Positions 60,989-64,000 of a DNA stretch of 64,000 nt are shown piece by piece (position 1 is the first letter of the stretch; the number at the start of each line of letters is the position of its first letter). Location of the stretch: contig JAUJNF010000006.1 in the NCBI GenBank assembly GCA_030446485.1, forward strand, positions 24,956 to 88,955, given 5' to 3'. A model generated the notes under the pieces. It had not been told where the DNA came from and did no database searches. It was given only the letters and a program-made list of their open reading frames with translations. The DNA is from Thermoleophilaceae bacterium (GTDB lineage Bacteria; Actinomycetota; Thermoleophilia; Solirubrobacterales; Thermoleophilaceae). The position numbers and the translations under genes are program-made.

Positions 60989-61507
60989 TTAGCCGGGGTG
61001 CGGCTGGATCTGGAGAAGCGTGGGGCCCGGTGGCGGGTGTGCCGGGCCGTCGTCCTCCTCGACCTCCATGGCCCTGAAGCCGGCGAAGTTGTCCCGGAGG
61101 GCCTCCTCGACGCCCTCGCGGAGGGTGACCGCCGATGCGGTGCAGCCCGAGCAGGCGCCCGAGAGCTTCAGCTGCACGACTCCGGCCTCCGCGCCGAGCA
61201 CGTCCACGCTGCCGCCGTGCGACTCGATGTAGGGGCGGACCGACTCGAGCGCGGCGTCGGCCGCGGCCCGCTCGTCGATCCCCACGGCGTAGGCGTCGAA
61301 CAGCCAGCCGACGGCCGGATCTGCGCCGCGCAACTGCTCGAGCGTCTCGGGCTCGAGCGTCTGGCCCAGGCGGCCGAGGGCCATCCGGTGCATGGCGTCG
61401 ATACCGTCCAGGAGCTCGAAGACCTGCTCGCGCACGGGGTCGTCGAGCGCCTCGATCTCGCCGAGAAGCTCCTCGAGCCTCTGGAGAACGTCATCGAATC
61501 CGCCCAT
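60989..61507 (-). CDS. NifU C-terminal domain protein
   Basis: VRPYIESHGGSVDVLGAEAGVVQLKLSGACSGCTASAVTLREGVEEAL (CxxC). Confidence 0.88.
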   Translation of the reverse strand: MGGFDDVLQRLEELLGEIEALDDPVREQVFELLDGIDAMHRMALGRLGQTLEPETLEQLRGADPAVGWLFDAYAVGIDERAAADAALESVRPYIESHGGSVDVLGAEAGVVQLKLSGACSGCTASAVTLREGVEEALRDNFAGFRAMEVEEDDGPAHPPPGPTLLQIQPHPG

Positions 61508-61581
61508 GGCCTAACTCTACGCCCCGACCGGCGGGCTCCTCGCCGGTCGCGGGGGGCCACACCGGTCCCGCGGGGGCGGCC

Positions 61582-62058
61582 GTGACCCGCATCATCGTCG
61601 CCTGCGTGGGAAACGTGCTTCGGGGGGATGACGGCTTCGGGCCCGTGGTCGCCTCCCGCCTCGGCCCACTGCCCGAGGGAGCCGAGCTCCTGGAAACCGG
61701 CATCGGCGGCATTGCGCTGCTGCAGGAGCTGATGGCCGGGTGCGACGGCCTGGTGGTGGTCGACGCGATGGAGCGCGGCGCCCCGCCCGGAACCGTCTTC
61801 GTGCTCGATCCCGACATCCAGGCGGCCGAGGAGGCCGTCCGCGTCCCGGACATGCACCTGGCGAACCCCGACCGCGTGCTGGCGATGGCCAGCGGCCTCG
61901 GCTGCCTCCCGGAGCGCCGACTCGTGGTGGGCTGTCAGCCGGCCGACGTTGACGGCGTCGGCGAAGCACTCTCTCCAGAGGTCGAGCGGGCGGTGCACGT
62001 GGCCATCGAGCGGGTGCACGAGACCGTCAGGGCGTGGTTGGCCCCGGGCGCAACGTGA
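61582..62058 (+). CDS. Hydrogenase maturation protease (M52, HyaD/HupD-like)
   Basis: IIVACVGNVLRGDDGFGPVVASRL, VVVDAMERGAPPGTVFVLD. Confidence 0.9.
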   Translation: MTRIIVACVGNVLRGDDGFGPVVASRLGPLPEGAELLETGIGGIALLQELMAGCDGLVVVDAMERGAPPGTVFVLDPDIQAAEEAVRVPDMHLANPDRVLAMASGLGCLPERRLVVGCQPADVDGVGEALSPEVERAVHVAIERVHETVRAWLAPGAT

Positions 62059-62074
62059 GCCGGCGAGGGTGCGG

Positions 62075-62569
62075 CTACTCCTGCGGCCGCCGGCGCATCT
62101 CGGACAGGACCAGTCCGTAGAGCAGGTGGTCGGCCACGAGCGCGAGGCGCTCCGCCGGCCGCTCCTTCGTGGTGGCCTGGTTGAGGCCGAGCAGCGGAGC
62201 GATGCCCGCCTCGAAGCCCAGCCAGGTGACGAAGCCGTAGACGGGCCCCGCCCACGGCTGCCGGCGCAGGCCGGCGGGCAGTGCCCCGAAGGCGGCTCCG
62301 CCCACCGCTCCGTAGCTCCAGTGCATGAGCTCCACCGCGGCAGGCCTCCTTCGGCGGGGGATGCGCCTCATCAGGCCCCTCGCGCGCTGGCGCGTGATGG
62401 CCTGGGGCGGGGTCTGCCCGACGAGGCCGATCTCGACGGTGAGCGTCCGCACGCCGGTCATCGCCATCGCCCCGATCGCGCCGCGAAGGGCGGCGTGTGC
62501 GACCTCGTGTGCGGGGTTGTCCGTGCCGGCGCGCGCTGGAGAGGCATTGGTGGTGTCGGTCACACTCAT
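62075..62569 (-). CDS. Hypothetical membrane protein
   Basis: 164 aa with hydrophobic segments; no family recognised. Confidence 0.6.
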   Translation of the reverse strand: MSVTDTTNASPARAGTDNPAHEVAHAALRGAIGAMAMTGVRTLTVEIGLVGQTPPQAITRQRARGLMRRIPRRRRPAAVELMHWSYGAVGGAAFGALPAGLRRQPWAGPVYGFVTWLGFEAGIAPLLGLNQATTKERPAERLALVADHLLYGLVLSEMRRRPQE

Positions 62570-62679
62570 GGGGAGATGACTTTAGCCCGCCACCCACCCG
62601 GTTCCTTCCGGGGGAACCGCGCGCCGGAAGCCGATCTGCTTCGACCGACGGCTCGTGCGACCGCTAGGATCGCGGGCGG

Positions 62680-63441
62680 ATGAAGGTCGCGATCGCCGGC
62701 AAGGGAGGCTCGGGCAAGACCTCGATATCGGGGACGCTCGCGCGGATACTCGCGCGCCGTGGCCGGCACGTGCTGGCCATCGACGCGGACTCGAACCCCA
62801 ACCTCGCGCTCACGCTCGGCATCCCCGCCGAGCAGATGGGCAGCATGCCCACGCTGCCCCGCGACCTGCTGCGGCGCACCGACAGCGGCACCGAGCTCAC
62901 GAAGACGCTCGACGAGGTCTACGCATCCCATTCGGTCACCGGCCCGGACGGCGTAAGGCTCCTGGTGATGGCGCATCCGCAGCACGCGGGCACCGGGTGA
63001 CTCTGCTCCCTGCACGCTACGGTTCGTAGCGTGATCGAGGCGGCCGGGGACACCCCCGAGGACGTCACCATCCTCGACACCGAGGCCTCTCCCGAGCACC
63101 TCTCGCGCGGCACCGCCCGTTACGCCGACGCGATGCTCACCGTCGTCGAGCCCTACTACAAGTCGCTGGAGACGGGCCGTCGCATGGCCGTGCTCGGCAA
63201 GGACCTCGGGCTCGACCACGTGGCGCTCGTGGCCAACAAGATCCGCGACGAGCGGGATCTCGCGGCCGTGCGGGAGTTCGCCACCCAGCACGAGCTCGAG
63301 CTGGCCGGGGTGATCCCCTTCGACGAGCACCTGACCGACGCCGAGCGCGCTTCGATCGCGCCGCTCGACCATGACCCCGACGCGCCGGCGATGGTGGCGA
63401 TCGGCGAGCTCGAGGAGGCGCTGAAGAATGGACGAGCTTGA
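62680..63441 (+). CDS. CooC-like (MinD/SIMIBI) Ni-insertion ATPase interrupted by in-frame TGA at codon 107; candidate selenoprotein
   Basis: KVAIAGKGGSGKTSISGTLARILARRGRHVLAIDADSNPNLAL, then GTG-(TGA)-LCSLHATVRSV, DTEASPEHLSRGTARYADAMLTVVEPYYKSLETGRRMA; both halves are in the same frame. Confidence 0.85.
63013..63033 (+). promoter_or_regulatory. Hairpin CACGCTACG-GTT-CGTAGCGTG, candidate bacterial SECIS element
   Basis: Perfect 9-bp stem, GGU at apex about 21 nt after the TGA (62998-63000). Confidence 0.6.
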
Positions 63442-63796
63442 GGCCCTGAGGGTGCGCGACGAGGTGCTCCAGGCCATGTACTGGATGCGCGCCGAGGGCC
63501 TGGCCGAGGCTCCGGGGGCGGCCGAGCTGGCGCGCTTCCTGGCGGTGCCGCCCGCGACGCTCGGGCCCTACCTCGAGCGCTTCACGGAGGACGGCTACCT
63601 GGCACGCCCCGACGGCGATGGCTACCGGCTGACCGCCTCGGGGGAGGACGCCGGCAAGCGCACCTTCGCCGACGAGTTCGCCGACCTCACCCGGCCCGGC
63701 CACGGCGAGTGCGACGCCGACTGCTGGTGCCACGACTCGCCCGAGGACGCCGCGCGTTGCCTGGAGGAGCGGGCGGGGCACGCCCACTCGCACTGA
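63428..63796 (+). CDS. Winged-helix-like protein with metal-binding C-terminus
   Basis: Overlaps the CooC-like gene; C-terminus CDADCWCHDSPEDAARCLEERAGHAHSH. Confidence 0.65.
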   Translation: MDELEALRVRDEVLQAMYWMRAEGLAEAPGAAELARFLAVPPATLGPYLERFTEDGYLARPDGDGYRLTASGEDAGKRTFADEFADLTRPGHGECDADCWCHDSPEDAARCLEERAGHAHSH

Positions 63797-63800
63797 CGGC

Positions 63801-64000
63801 GTGCCCGCGCCCGTCCTACCGAAGAACTTCCTCAGGCCCTGCCTGCTGCTCCTGCTGCGCGAGCAGCCGGCGCACGGCTACGAGCTGCTCGAGCGGCTGC
63901 GGCCGCTGGGCTTCGACCGCGACGATCCCGGCGGGCTCTACCGGACGCTGCGCTCGCTGGAAGAGGAGAAGCTCGTCCGAAGCGGCTGGGAGCAGTCCGA
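63801..64000 (+). CDS. PadR-family transcriptional regulator (3' end outside window)
   Basis: LRPCLLLLLREQPAHGYELLERLRPLGFDRDDPGGLYRTLRSLEEEKLVRSGWEQS. Confidence 0.8.
   Translation, partial: MPAPVLPKNFLRPCLLLLLREQPAHGYELLERLRPLGFDRDDPGGLYRTLRSLEEEKLVRSGWEQS

Noticed and set aside
59795-61585. 596-aa plus-strand ORF
   Set aside because: Antisense to TPR and NifU genes, which have clear domain motifs
62680-63441. Annotating the CooC-like locus as two separate genes (62680-63000 and 63031-63441)
   Set aside because: This would split Walker A from the rest of one domain at the conserved CxC position; both parts are in the same frame and no convincing RBS precedes 63031

Overview
GC-rich actinobacterial window (Thermoleophilia/Solirubrobacter-like by gene content; lineage is inference). 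Left part: DUF4331, TPR, NicO-type Ni/Co transporters flanking a Fur-family regulator, enoyl-CoA hydratase, TldD/TldE pair, tRNA-Leu(GAG), lexA with an SOS box, RNase P RNA, gltB/gltD, fdhD, primary sigma factor, a c-di-AMP (ydaO-type) riboswitch, glnA. Middle: tandem DUF1800/DUF1501 pairs plus a cupredoxin, PadR/FAD oxidoreductase/F420-type genes, YyaL-like protein, acyl-CoA enzymes, Fpg, a PAS/GAF/SpoIIE phosphatase, ferritin-like proteins, YqgE. Right part (about 47.3-64 kb): a [NiFe]-hydrogenase locus resembling group 1h (high-affinity, actinobacterial type), with hypE, hypD, a SIS-HypC-SIS fusion, hypC, hypF, four overlapping small membrane-protein genes, DUF1059, small and large subunits, two M52-protease-like proteins, a degenerate biotin-ligase-like protein, TPR, NifU-like and a CooC-like Ni-insertion ATPase. 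The strongest candidate for something new is that CooC-like gene. It carries an in-frame TGA exactly where the first Cys of the CxC motif is expected. Directly downstream is a perfect 9-bp hairpin with a GGU-containing apex at bacterial-SECIS distance, so it may be a selenocysteine-containing Ni-insertase. Many single-base frameshifts in lexA, gltB, gltD, sigA and hypD suggest indel sequencing errors and limit confidence for those genes.
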